From the NCBI GenBank assembly GCA_029261305.1, contig JAJDBO010000106.1:1-9853 (forward strand): DNA of 9,853 nucleotides, given 5' to 3'. Positions within the stretch are counted from its first letter, which is position 1. Each line of letters begins with the position of its first letter. Source of the DNA: Nitrospirales bacterium. GTDB taxonomy: Bacteria > Nitrospirota > Nitrospiria > Nitrospirales > UBA8639. The translations under genes were made by a program, and so were the position numbers. The notes under the pieces are model-generated. The model had not been told where the DNA came from, did no database searches, and saw only the letters and a program-made list of their open reading frames with translations. Below are positions 1 to 6,649 of this stretch, in pieces.

Positions 1-1
1 G

Positions 2-133
2 CTGGCGACATTAGTGTTTAAAACAAAGACGAAGGGGCAATCCCCTATTGTCATTAAACAACCAAGACTTACCGGCACCTCGGGACAATCTATCCCGATT
101 ACCGTTCAACACAGCCTTATTCGAATTTTATAG
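2..133 (+). CDS. 3' end of a cohesin-domain protein (secretin tail or stand-alone), 5' cut by window edge
   Basis: This reading frame is open from base 2 to a TAG at 131-133 and gives 43 residues with no start, so it is the C-terminus of a gene beginning outside the window. The sequence begins LATLVFKTKTKGQSP and continues through LTGTSGQSIPITVQ. This is the pattern of the last strands of a cohesin-type beta-sandwich: a 'LATLxFK' strand, a 'KGxSP' turn, then 'sG.sIPvtVq' and a final strand. In related bacteria this domain often ends a GspD/PilQ-type secretin or sits in a separate protein next to the pseudopilin genes, which matches the gene that follows one base later. I cannot tell which of the two it is, because only the tail is present. 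The other two forward frames at the left edge give nothing as convincing. Confidence 0.66.
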   Translation: MATLVFKTKTKGQSPIVIKQPRLTGTSGQSIPITVQHSLIRIL

Positions 134-134
134 G

Positions 135-650
135 ATGAAAAGTCAGGACCAGGGAATCACCTTAATTGAGTTACTGATTACCATGGTGATCATTGTCATT
201 CTCGCATCGATCGCCCTGCCCCTCACAAAGGTTAGTGCCAAACGATCAAAGGAATTAGAGTTGCGTCAAACATTGCGAATGGTCCGAACAGCCATTGATG
301 ATTTCCGCCGAGATTGGGCTCGGGATAGTAACACCCTCTTGGGTCCGCTCTGTGTGAAAAATCAATTATCCTGTAAAGAATACACAGGGCTGACAGGATA
401 CCCAAAATCACTAGACGTCCTCATGAAAATTGAACTCAGTGGTGGAGAGTCTTCCATTCAAGAAACGATTTCCATTCGGCGGTATTTAAGGAAAGTTCCG
501 TTTGATCCTATAACCAATTCCGAAGAATGGGGAATCCGCTGCTATCAAGATGATGCCGATGTCGATGATTGGTGCGGGGAAGATGTCTTTGACATATTTA
601 CGACAAGCACGGGCACAGCGATTGATGGCACATCATATCGCGACTGGTAA
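135..650 (+). CDS. GspG-like pseudopilin 1 (four-cysteine type)
   Basis: This predicted 171-residue pseudopilin is a fibre subunit of a type II secretion/type IV pilus-like machine. A 7-residue leader ends in Gly7, and prepilin peptidase would cut before Ile8 (motif G|ITLIELL, with the essential Glu at mature +5, Glu12). A hydrophobic helix follows (about 8-30), then a charged helix (34-65) and a globular end with a 'VPFDP' motif and the C-terminal pattern D-G-x-x-Y-R-D-W. That end resembles the calcium-loop region of GspG but is not identical. Four cysteines (73, 80, 136, 147) sit in two loops absent from the next gene's product and could form disulfides in the periplasm. I chose ATG 135 over TTG 48 because it gives a short leader and lies one base after the stop of the upstream cohesin frame. 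The SD is weak, so translational coupling is likely. Confidence 0.88.
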   Translation: MKSQDQGITLIELLITMVIIVILASIALPLTKVSAKRSKELELRQTLRMVRTAIDDFRRDWARDSNTLLGPLCVKNQLSCKEYTGLTGYPKSLDVLMKIELSGGESSIQETISIRRYLRKVPFDPITNSEEWGIRCYQDDADVDDWCGEDVFDIFTTSTGTAIDGTSYRDW

Positions 651-1038
651 TGCAAAGAAACGGCCGCGTGGGTATACCTTACTGGAACTCATGATTGTGG
701 TGGCCATTGCTGGAATTTTGGTCACACTTGCCGTACCATCATTTCAACGATCGGTGGTCAAAGCGAGAGAAGCTACATTGAGACAAAATTTAGCCACCAT
801 GCGAACAGTGCTAGACCAACATTATGCGGACCAAGGGATTTATCCACAAAGCCTCGAGGCCTTAGTTGAGGCTGGCTATCTTCGCCACATTCCGACTGAC
901 CCGTTTACGAAAACAGCGGATAGCTGGCGAATAGTGATTGAAGAAAATGCTGACGATGAGGAAGCCGGCGGCGTGTTTGATATACACAGTGGAAGTGATG
1001 AAACTGCATCTGATGGAAAATTATACAGCGAGTGGTAA
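625..1038 (+). CDS. gspG: GspG-like pseudopilin 2
   Basis: This predicted 137-residue pseudopilin is a paralogue of the preceding gene product. Its leader is 16 residues with a basic KKRPRG stretch, and cleavage is expected between Gly16 and Tyr17 (G|YTLLELMIVV), with Glu21 at mature +5. The helix is followed by 'GYLRHIPTDPFT', matching 'RYLRKVPFDPIT' in pseudopilin 1, and by 'GVFDIHSGSD...DGKLYSEW', which again looks like a GspG-type C-terminal loop. It has no cysteines. It fits the major-pseudopilin (GspG) type better than its neighbour because it is shorter and lacks the loop insertions. ATG 625 lies inside the end of pseudopilin 1 (26-nt overlap) and is the only in-frame ATG that gives a normal leader; TTG 622 is adjacent. 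No clear SD is seen, so reinitiation from the upstream gene is likely. Confidence 0.88.
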   Translation: MAHHIATGNAKKRPRGYTLLELMIVVAIAGILVTLAVPSFQRSVVKAREATLRQNLATMRTVLDQHYADQGIYPQSLEALVEAGYLRHIPTDPFTKTADSWRIVIEENADDEEAGGVFDIHSGSDETASDGKLYSEW

Positions 1039-1045
1039 CAGTCAT

Positions 1046-1822
1046 ATGTATGCAACTTCTCCCATAAAAACATCGACTCTCGTGGTGTTATTGGGAACAT
1101 TCCTCCTGCAAGGATGTGTCCACGAAGTATCGTCCGCCCCAAAACTCACGATTCTTCCACCAACACAGGAAACGTCGACCTTAGCGTTTGAAGCTCAAGC
1201 GGAAGCCGAATCGTTGCGTTCAGCTTTGGCCGCAGAGCGAATTATGTCTGCAAAACAGGCAGCGGATGTTCGATTGGCCAAGTCAAAAATGACCGCCCTC
1301 CAAGCTCGAGAGTTAGAACATGCTGAAAAGATCTCTCAGCTCAAAACCAAATTAGCCTCACTGAAAACCGAACGCGACAAATTACGAGTAGAGGTTACGC
1401 AACTGCGAGCGAAAACCGCTTCGGCTCCTCAAGTACTACAATTGGTCACACAAATGCGAACTATGGAAACCTTCTTAAATGGACTCAATGAATCTCTGGC
1501 AACTCTTTCCGAAGACATTTCCATCTTACGAGACGAAGTTGAAAACCAAAAAGTCGTAGTTCAACCAACAGCGCCATCCCCAGGCCAATCCATGGCCAAA
1601 CACCAGATGACCGGAACCGACCTTATTGTCGTGAAACGTGGGGATTCCTTGTGGGCCCTATCGAAAACCTACGGGACCACCGTAAACGAATTAAAAGAAA
1701 TGAACGGGCTCACGCATAACACTATTGTCGTGGGGCAATTTCTCAAGATCCCAACGATGGAAAACTTAGATCCCGGGGAACTTGTTGAACTTCCCCGTAC
1801 AAAGGACAAGCTTACCCCGTGA
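1046..1822 (+). CDS. coiled-coil LysM lipoprotein, possible peptidoglycan anchor of the secretion complex
   Basis: This is a predicted 258-residue lipoprotein. A basic N-terminus and a hydrophobic stretch end in the lipobox L21-Q22-G23-C24, so Cys24 would be lipidated. Residue +2 is Val, not Asp, which favours the outer membrane. Residues about 46-125 are rich in Ala, Glu, Lys and Leu with heptad-like spacing, consistent with a long coiled coil; a second helix covers 130-170. After a Pro/Ser/Gln linker comes one LysM domain (about 193-236: 'VVKRGDSLWALSKTYGTTV', then N220 and 'GQFLKIP'), a peptidoglycan-binding fold. Its place between pseudopilin and gspF genes suggests a role like TsaP or FimV, LysM proteins that tie pilus machines to the wall; this is inference by architecture only. 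ATG 1046 is 7 nt after the previous stop. ATG 1013, overlapping that gene by 26 nt, is a credible alternative start. Confidence 0.83.
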   Translation: MYATSPIKTSTLVVLLGTFLLQGCVHEVSSAPKLTILPPTQETSTLAFEAQAEAESLRSALAAERIMSAKQAADVRLAKSKMTALQARELEHAEKISQLKTKLASLKTERDKLRVEVTQLRAKTASAPQVLQLVTQMRTMETFLNGLNESLATLSEDISILRDEVENQKVVVQPTAPSPGQSMAKHQMTGTDLIVVKRGDSLWALSKTYGTTVNELKEMNGLTHNTIVVGQFLKIPTMENLDPGELVELPRTKDKLTP

Positions 1823-1834
1823 TGGGGGCATCCC

Positions 1835-3043
1835 ATGCCGCAGTATCATTACCGAGCAGCACAAGCCGATGGAACCATTGTTGAAGACCATGCCGATGGT
1901 ATCAGTGAAGGGGCGGTCCGCAATCAACTCGAAAACCAAGGATTGTTTGTTCTTAAGGTCGATGGTGAACATTCTCAGACACGACTTTCCAAAGGTATTC
2001 AATTTGGAACAAAACTCACGCCTCGGGACTTTCTCATCTTCAATCAGCAATTTTTAGCACTGGTGAAAGCCGGACTCCCTATCCTCAAAACCTTCGACAT
2101 TTTAACGGAACGCGCGCTCAACCCCCACTTTCAAGTCGCACTGCAACATGTCCGGGAAGGCATCCGTGGTGGATCTGCCATTTCTGAAGCCATGACTGGC
2201 CATCCCAAATATTTTTCGGATCTGTATCGAGCCACAATTCAATCAGGCGAACATACCGGAAATTTAGTTGATGTGTTGAAGCGGTATATTGACTATTTAA
2301 AATTGATCATCTCGGTAAAAGAAAAAGTCTCAAAAGCTTTGGCCTATCCGGTCTTTCTGGTCTTTATCGGTCTCTGCGTCGTAGCCTTTCTCTTAGGTTA
2401 TGTCATGCCAATTTTTTCTGAAGTCTATGCGCAGCGAGGATCTAAGCTGCCTGGTCCAACTCAGCTTATGCTGGATGTCGTGGGGTCGATTATGGTTTGG
2501 GGTCCCTGGCTGTTGGCTGGCTGCCTAATTGCACCCATGATCATTTACGCCTGGCTCCAAACGCCAACCGGACGGTATCAATTTCACCACATTCTCTTAC
2601 GACTTCCCTTGCTTGGCGGCATCCTGTTAAAAAATCAAATCATTCGTCTTTCCCGGACATTAGGCACAATTCTCGCTGGCGGGATTCCCTTACTGTCCGC
2701 CTTAACCATTACGGCCCAGGCCATGACCAATAAAGTCATTTCTCAATCTCTCACCGAGGCAAGCGCTCGCGTACGAGACGGAATGGGTTTGGCCACATCA
2801 TTAAAACAGGAAAAGTTTTTACCGCGCATGACGTTGGAAATGATTGAAGTTGGGGAATCCACAGGCTCTCTAGAAACCATGTTGCAGGAAATTGCTGAAT
2901 TTCATGAAAGCGAATTAGATCTTCAGCTCAATCAGTTGACGACATGGATTGAACCCGTCCTCCTGCTCATCATGGGGTTTTTAGTTGGGGGAGTCGTGAT
3001 CGTCATGTATCTTCCAGTCTTTCAACTGGCAGATAATGTGTAA
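1835..3043 (+). CDS. gspF: GspF/PilC inner-membrane platform protein
   Basis: This 402-residue protein matches the usual length of GspF/PilC, the polytopic inner-membrane protein that couples the assembly ATPase to pseudopilin extraction. The N-terminal 'YHYRAAQADGTIVE' segment is the typical GspF start. Two T2SSF repeats follow, at about 67-190 ('FNQQFLALVKAGLPIL', 'GEHTGNLVDVL') and 270-392 ('LSRTLGTILAGGIPLL', 'GESTGSLETML'). Membrane helices are visible at about 171-193, 216-238 and 371-393. The repeated G-E-x-T-G-x-L motif is diagnostic of the family. It starts 12 nt after the lipoprotein gene, with only a G run (1824-1828) as a possible ribosome site. GspF and PilC cannot be separated by sequence alone; the pseudopilin context favours the former and the PilMNO context the latter. 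Confidence 0.95.
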   Translation: MPQYHYRAAQADGTIVEDHADGISEGAVRNQLENQGLFVLKVDGEHSQTRLSKGIQFGTKLTPRDFLIFNQQFLALVKAGLPILKTFDILTERALNPHFQVALQHVREGIRGGSAISEAMTGHPKYFSDLYRATIQSGEHTGNLVDVLKRYIDYLKLIISVKEKVSKALAYPVFLVFIGLCVVAFLLGYVMPIFSEVYAQRGSKLPGPTQLMLDVVGSIMVWGPWLLAGCLIAPMIIYAWLQTPTGRYQFHHILLRLPLLGGILLKNQIIRLSRTLGTILAGGIPLLSALTITAQAMTNKVISQSLTEASARVRDGMGLATSLKQEKFLPRMTLEMIEVGESTGSLETMLQEIAEFHESELDLQLNQLTTWIEPVLLLIMGFLVGGVVIVMYLPVFQLADNV

Positions 3044-3050
3044 TAGAGAA

Positions 3051-3128
3051 CGTGATGTGTAAAGCGTCAAGCGTAAGAAACAAAGAAATCCTGTCACGCA
3101 TCACGCATCACGTATTACGTTTCACATA
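3051..3128 (+). repeat. degenerate 7-bp tandem repeats in two opposed arms filling the gspF-gspE gap
   Basis: The right arm (3094-3128) is five back-to-back 7-mers with consensus TCACGYA, the first two being identical TCACGCA. The left arm (3051-3078) is four 7-mers with consensus CGTNANG, which is the same unit on the opposite strand in another phase. The arms are separated by about 15 bp and are partly complementary, so the RNA could fold into a long imperfect hairpin; I count 18 matches over 26 aligned positions. The array ends 8 bp before the gspE start codon. Heptameric intergenic repeats of this general kind occur in several bacteria; whether this unit is dispersed in this genome cannot be seen here. 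Confidence 0.75.
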
Positions 3129-3136
3129 GATTTATT

Positions 3137-4867
3137 ATGGCCACACCTGTCAAACGCACTTCACTAGAAGAAATCTTGTTGAGACGAGAATTACTTTCGT
3201 CCGTTCAACTAGAGGAATGCCTGCAACAGGTTCAATCCACGCAGCAACCGCTTCGCACCTTACTCCTTCAAGAAGGACGGATTGAGGAAGAGCCTCTGGC
3301 TCAAGCCATTGCTGAACAGTTTGGCCTCCCATTTGAACCACTCAACGAATTCCGTGTGGATCAAGAATTCTTTTCCACGATTCCGGTTGAATGGATGCAT
3401 CGTCAGCCATTTGCTCCGGTGTCGGATCAGGACGGGTTCCTCACCATCGCCGTCGCAGACCCTCAAGACCTTCGAGCCATTGATGAGTTAGAGTTATTAC
3501 TTGGGCGAGAAGTTCGACTGGTGGTATCAACGAAAACCGCCATTGAGGAAGGGTTGGCAGCCAGCGAAGGCAACAAACAAGTCCTGACACGTATCCAAGA
3601 GGAACTCAATCCCGTTCTCATCAAAGAAGACGACAAGGGCGAAGAAATCCTTTCGGTTGAAAGAATTAGCAAAGATCTTAGCCCGGTCGTCAAACTCTTA
3701 AATACCATCATCCTTAGCGCCCTCCAAAAGCATGCCAGTGATATTCATATAGAACCAAACGAACACAGCATTGACGTAAAATTTCGAATTGATGGCGTCC
3801 TGTACCAGGCCATGGAACCCTTGAGCCAATCCGTTCATGCCTCATTAATTTCCCGGCTCAAGATCATGTCGGAATTGGATATCTCAGAACGGCGCATTCC
3901 TCAAGATGGTCGTTTTAAACTCCATGTGGAAAAACGCACGGTCGATTTCCGTGTATCCATTTTACCCAGTGTCTTTGCCGAATCGGTGGTCATTCGTGTC
4001 CTCGACAAAACGAGTGTCACCACCAATGTGGGAGGATTAAATCTTGATGTCATGGGATATCCGGCTGAGGACCTTCGACGATTTCGACGCGCGATCACCC
4101 GGCCCTATGGCATGGTCCTCGTGACGGGTCCCACGGGAAGCGGCAAAACCACGACTCTCTATGGGGCGCTGAACGAAGTGCACACACCTGAAGATAAAAT
4201 TATTACCATCGAAGACCCCGTGGAATATCAACTCGGGGGCATCGTGCAAATTCCCGTAAACGAAAAAAAGGGATTAACGTTTGCCCGAGGCCTTCGATCG
4301 ATTCTCCGTCACGACCCAGACAAAATTATGGTTGGTGAAATTCGCGATGCGGAAACCGCACAAATTGCGATCCAATCTGCCCTGACTGGTCATCTCGTGT
4401 TTACCACAGTCCACGCCAATAATGCGTTCGATGTAATTTCCCGCTTCGTCAACATGGGCATCGAACGTTTTAACTTTGTGTCTTCCCTCAGTTGCATCTT
4501 AGCGCAACGACTGGTTCGTGCGATCTGTCCCTATTGTAAAGTTCCAATACCAGCAGATCCGGATCTCTGCCGAGATTCTGGCATCGATTATGAGCGTGCT
4601 CAACACTACACCTTTTATGAGGGCAAGGGTTGTCACGAATGTAATGGGCTAGGATATAAGGGGCGAAAAGCCATTACCGAATTTTTGGATGTTAATGAAT
4701 CGATCAAGGAAATGATTTTAATGGAACGCACGTCGGCAGAAATTCGAAATGCGGCCTATGCACAAGGCATGACCACACTGCGGCAGAATGCGGTACAAAA
4801 GGTCATTCGGGGAGAAACCACGCTTAAAGAAATTAATCGCGTCACTCCAATCGAGGACATTGAATGA
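3137..4867 (+). CDS. gspE: GspE/PilB-type assembly ATPase
   Basis: This 576-residue hexameric ATPase powers pseudopilus or pilus assembly at the cytoplasmic face. An N-terminal MshEN-type domain (about 8-140, 'LEEILLRRELLSSVQLEECL', 'LAQAIAEQFGLPF') precedes the T2SSE core. Core motifs are all intact: 'KHASDIHIEP' (198-207), Walker A GPTGSGKT (331-338), Asp box 'ITIEDPVEY' (356-364), Walker B 'DKIMVGEIRD' (395-404) and His box 'TGHLVFTTVHANNAFD' (417-432). A zinc tetracysteine is present as C464-x2-C467 and C499-x2-C502; this marks extension ATPases (GspE/PilB) and is absent from PilT retraction ATPases. No SD is evident before ATG 3137, which sits just after the 7-bp repeats. The 3' end overlaps the pilM-like gene by 4 nt (ATGA). 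Confidence 0.96.
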   Translation: MATPVKRTSLEEILLRRELLSSVQLEECLQQVQSTQQPLRTLLLQEGRIEEEPLAQAIAEQFGLPFEPLNEFRVDQEFFSTIPVEWMHRQPFAPVSDQDGFLTIAVADPQDLRAIDELELLLGREVRLVVSTKTAIEEGLAASEGNKQVLTRIQEELNPVLIKEDDKGEEILSVERISKDLSPVVKLLNTIILSALQKHASDIHIEPNEHSIDVKFRIDGVLYQAMEPLSQSVHASLISRLKIMSELDISERRIPQDGRFKLHVEKRTVDFRVSILPSVFAESVVIRVLDKTSVTTNVGGLNLDVMGYPAEDLRRFRRAITRPYGMVLVTGPTGSGKTTTLYGALNEVHTPEDKIITIEDPVEYQLGGIVQIPVNEKKGLTFARGLRSILRHDPDKIMVGEIRDAETAQIAIQSALTGHLVFTTVHANNAFDVISRFVNMGIERFNFVSSLSCILAQRLVRAICPYCKVPIPADPDLCRDSGIDYERAQHYTFYEGKGCHECNGLGYKGRKAITEFLDVNESIKEMILMERTSAEIRNAAYAQGMTTLRQNAVQKVIRGETTLKEINRVTPIEDIE

Positions 4868-6036
4868 CGTTCTTTCCTTTTGCCAGGCCAAAGACCGGAC
4901 TCTATGTCACTGCCGAGTCATTAAGTTTGGCGTACGTGAATCGACGATTGGGACACCAATCATTTGGTGGATGCATCGAGCAACCTCTCCCCGTTGGATC
5001 AATTCAGCTTTCTCCCGTGGAGCCCAACATTTTAGATCACGAGCAAGTCGTCAATAGCTTGCACGCCGCAGTCGGTCAAAAGAATGGCCCACAATCCATT
5101 GCCCTATGTCTCCCCGATCTTTGCGCCCGAACCACCCTATTGGAGATGGCTTCTCTTCCGAAAAATATCAAAGAACAACAGGCCTTAGTCCAATGGCGTT
5201 TACAACAAGACTTAAATTTGCCTAAGGAAAACTTTCGGATTTCGTATCAAATTCTGTCTTCTCGACAAGGAAAGTTTCACGCGACTCGCCCACCTGACCA
5301 ACCTGTTCGCCTCTTGGCCACGGCCATTAAGGAAAATATCATCGAGGCCTATGAAACGGCTTGCCTAGAAGCAGATCTTATTCCCGCATCAATTCATGTC
5401 GCCAGCCTAGCCGTGTTTAATATGTGCCGCCCCATCATAGATTTGAACTTGACGCGAACCACCGAACGGCTCTCCTTTGTACCCGGCACTCTGTTCTTTC
5501 TCTACCTCACGGATTGGGGCTTCTCTCTTATTGCGTTGCAGAATGACATACCATCATTTTTACGAATCAAGCCGTTACGACAATTACGCCCACCGCATGC
5601 GCAGCCTCTGCACTCAACCCAAGACCAGAACGAAGAAGGTCAGGAACGCACTCCTTTCAATAATACTGAGGAGCCTTCCAATATTCTTGAACCCAATACC
5701 ATGTTGACGATGCCTTCTCAGACCACCACGGTCATGACGAATGAACTATTGGGCACGCTTCAATATTTTTTTGAAACTCATGAAGCCAATGCCATGTCCA
5801 ACGAAATCTACCCACTATTCTTGATTGGAAGCCAACACCCCGACCAGGTGCTACCCAACATTGCCGAATTCATTGAACACGAATTTCCTTGCGAAGGAGA
5901 GCACGGCACGCCACGAGTGAAAGCTTTTCCCTTATTTCCTGGGAATCCTAATCTGAATCTCAAACCTATATCCGGGCTACCATCCTGGACAGGCACGTCA
6001 CTACCAGCCTTTGCCGCCACGAGTAAATCTGCATGA
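4864..6036 (+). CDS. pilM: PilM-like actin-fold platform protein, divergent
   Basis: This 390-residue soluble protein has no signal peptide or membrane helix. It resembles PilM, the cytoplasmic actin-like protein (counterpart of the GspL cytoplasmic domain) that binds PilN and the ATPase. Supporting segments are 'SIALCLPDLCARTTLLEMASL' (about 78-98), 'QALVQWRLQQDLNLP' (106-120) and 'LLATAIKENIIEAYETACLE' (150-169), in the order seen in PilM. The N-terminal strand 'TGLYVTAESLSLAYV' lacks the usual 'DIGSSSVK'-type phosphate loop, so nucleotide binding may be lost. A polar stretch of about 50 residues rich in Gln, Thr, Asn, Glu and Pro (about 240-290) interrupts the second half and looks like a disordered insertion. 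ATGA overlaps at both ends (gspE and the pilN-like gene) indicate translational coupling. The PilM assignment rests on pattern and context. Confidence 0.8.
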   Translation: MTFFPFARPKTGLYVTAESLSLAYVNRRLGHQSFGGCIEQPLPVGSIQLSPVEPNILDHEQVVNSLHAAVGQKNGPQSIALCLPDLCARTTLLEMASLPKNIKEQQALVQWRLQQDLNLPKENFRISYQILSSRQGKFHATRPPDQPVRLLATAIKENIIEAYETACLEADLIPASIHVASLAVFNMCRPIIDLNLTRTTERLSFVPGTLFFLYLTDWGFSLIALQNDIPSFLRIKPLRQLRPPHAQPLHSTQDQNEEGQERTPFNNTEEPSNILEPNTMLTMPSQTTTVMTNELLGTLQYFFETHEANAMSNEIYPLFLIGSQHPDQVLPNIAEFIEHEFPCEGEHGTPRVKAFPLFPGNPNLNLKPISGLPSWTGTSLPAFAATSKSA

Positions 6037-6641
6037 GCACCCCACGATTACACATTTCATTGGCTTCCTCTAGCTTGGTAGTGGTCCAACTCATTCAAGC
6101 AGCTCTAGTCGTTGCCAGTCTCATTTTTTTCTCTGGCATTGGTTGGCTATGGTGGGAAACACAGGAAGTCGAAGCTGAAATCCGTGAATATGAAGAAGGC
6201 GTTTCTCAGGTCATGGAAACCTCTCGCCAATTTCGGCAACAAGCCGAGGCGAAAGGGTATAATCTTTCCGATCAATGGATCCAAGCCCTTCCCCAACATG
6301 TGGCTTTTTCCAACGCACTTGCCAGTCAGCAAAAATTTTCATGGACCCAATTTCTGAATGATTTAGAAACTGCAGTGCCAGCGAGAATCTCCATGGACTC
6401 GGTGGTCTTGGATTTTCAACGTTCCACCATTACCTTGAGTGGCGCAGCCCTGACGCTTGACGATCTCTCGGCCCTCGTGAACGGGCTCGAACGACATCAA
6501 GCTTTTCAGCAGATCGTCTTAGCCAATCACAAAATCCTCAAAAAAGACGATAAGAGAAGAAAATTTTCCTTTTTCGCTTTCAACTTAGAAGTCACGTATC
6601 AACCAGAAGGCCAGCCACAATCTCGTCAAGGAGCACTGTAG
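6033..6641 (+). CDS. pilN: PilN-like inner-membrane platform protein
   Basis: This 202-residue bitopic protein has a short cytoplasmic N-terminus, a membrane helix at about 15-41 ending in 'GWLWWE', a charged helix (43-75) and a periplasmic domain. The segment 'FSWTQFLNDLETAVPARISMDSV' (102-124) matches the PilN pattern in which an aromatic-containing helix is followed by a 'vP.gV.l.sl' strand. The next strand and helix ('ITLSGAALTLDDLSALVNGL') complete the ferredoxin-like fold. PilN pairs with PilO in the periplasm and binds PilM through a conserved 'INLLP' motif near the N-terminus; here that place reads 'LHISLAS', so the motif is missing or heavily changed. The gene begins in an ATGA overlap with the pilM-like gene and ends 8 nt before the pilO-like gene. 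Confidence 0.86.
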   Translation: MSTPRLHISLASSSLVVVQLIQAALVVASLIFFSGIGWLWWETQEVEAEIREYEEGVSQVMETSRQFRQQAEAKGYNLSDQWIQALPQHVAFSNALASQQKFSWTQFLNDLETAVPARISMDSVVLDFQRSTITLSGAALTLDDLSALVNGLERHQAFQQIVLANHKILKKDDKRRKFSFFAFNLEVTYQPEGQPQSRQGAL

Positions 6642-6649
6642 GAATCAGC

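Noticed and set aside
33..46. AGGGG-CAAT-CCCCT hairpin
   Set aside because: Only a 5-bp stem without a T tract, and it lies inside the cohesin-like coding frame; chance is likely.
48..134. TTG start at 48 for pseudopilin 1
   Set aside because: It would give a 36-residue leader and overlap the cohesin-like frame. ATG 135 gives a normal 7-residue leader and follows that frame's stop by one base.
938..1045. TTG 938 as start of the LysM lipoprotein
   Set aside because: It would overlap pseudopilin 2 by about 100 nt and put 60 residues before the lipobox cysteine, too long for a lipoprotein signal.
876..1142. minus-strand ORF of 88 codons, and similar opposite-strand ORFs within the gspE, pilN and retropepsin genes
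   Set aside because: They lie opposite well-supported genes, have no family resemblance and no ribosome site; they are shadows of the coding strand.
3044..3136. CRISPR-like array in the gspF-gspE gap
   Set aside because: The units are 7 bp, contiguous without spacers and degenerate, so this is a short tandem repeat and not CRISPR.
3137..4867. ATPase as a PilT-type retraction motor
   Set aside because: It has the MshEN-type N-terminal domain and the tetracysteine zinc site typical of assembly ATPases and is much longer than PilT.
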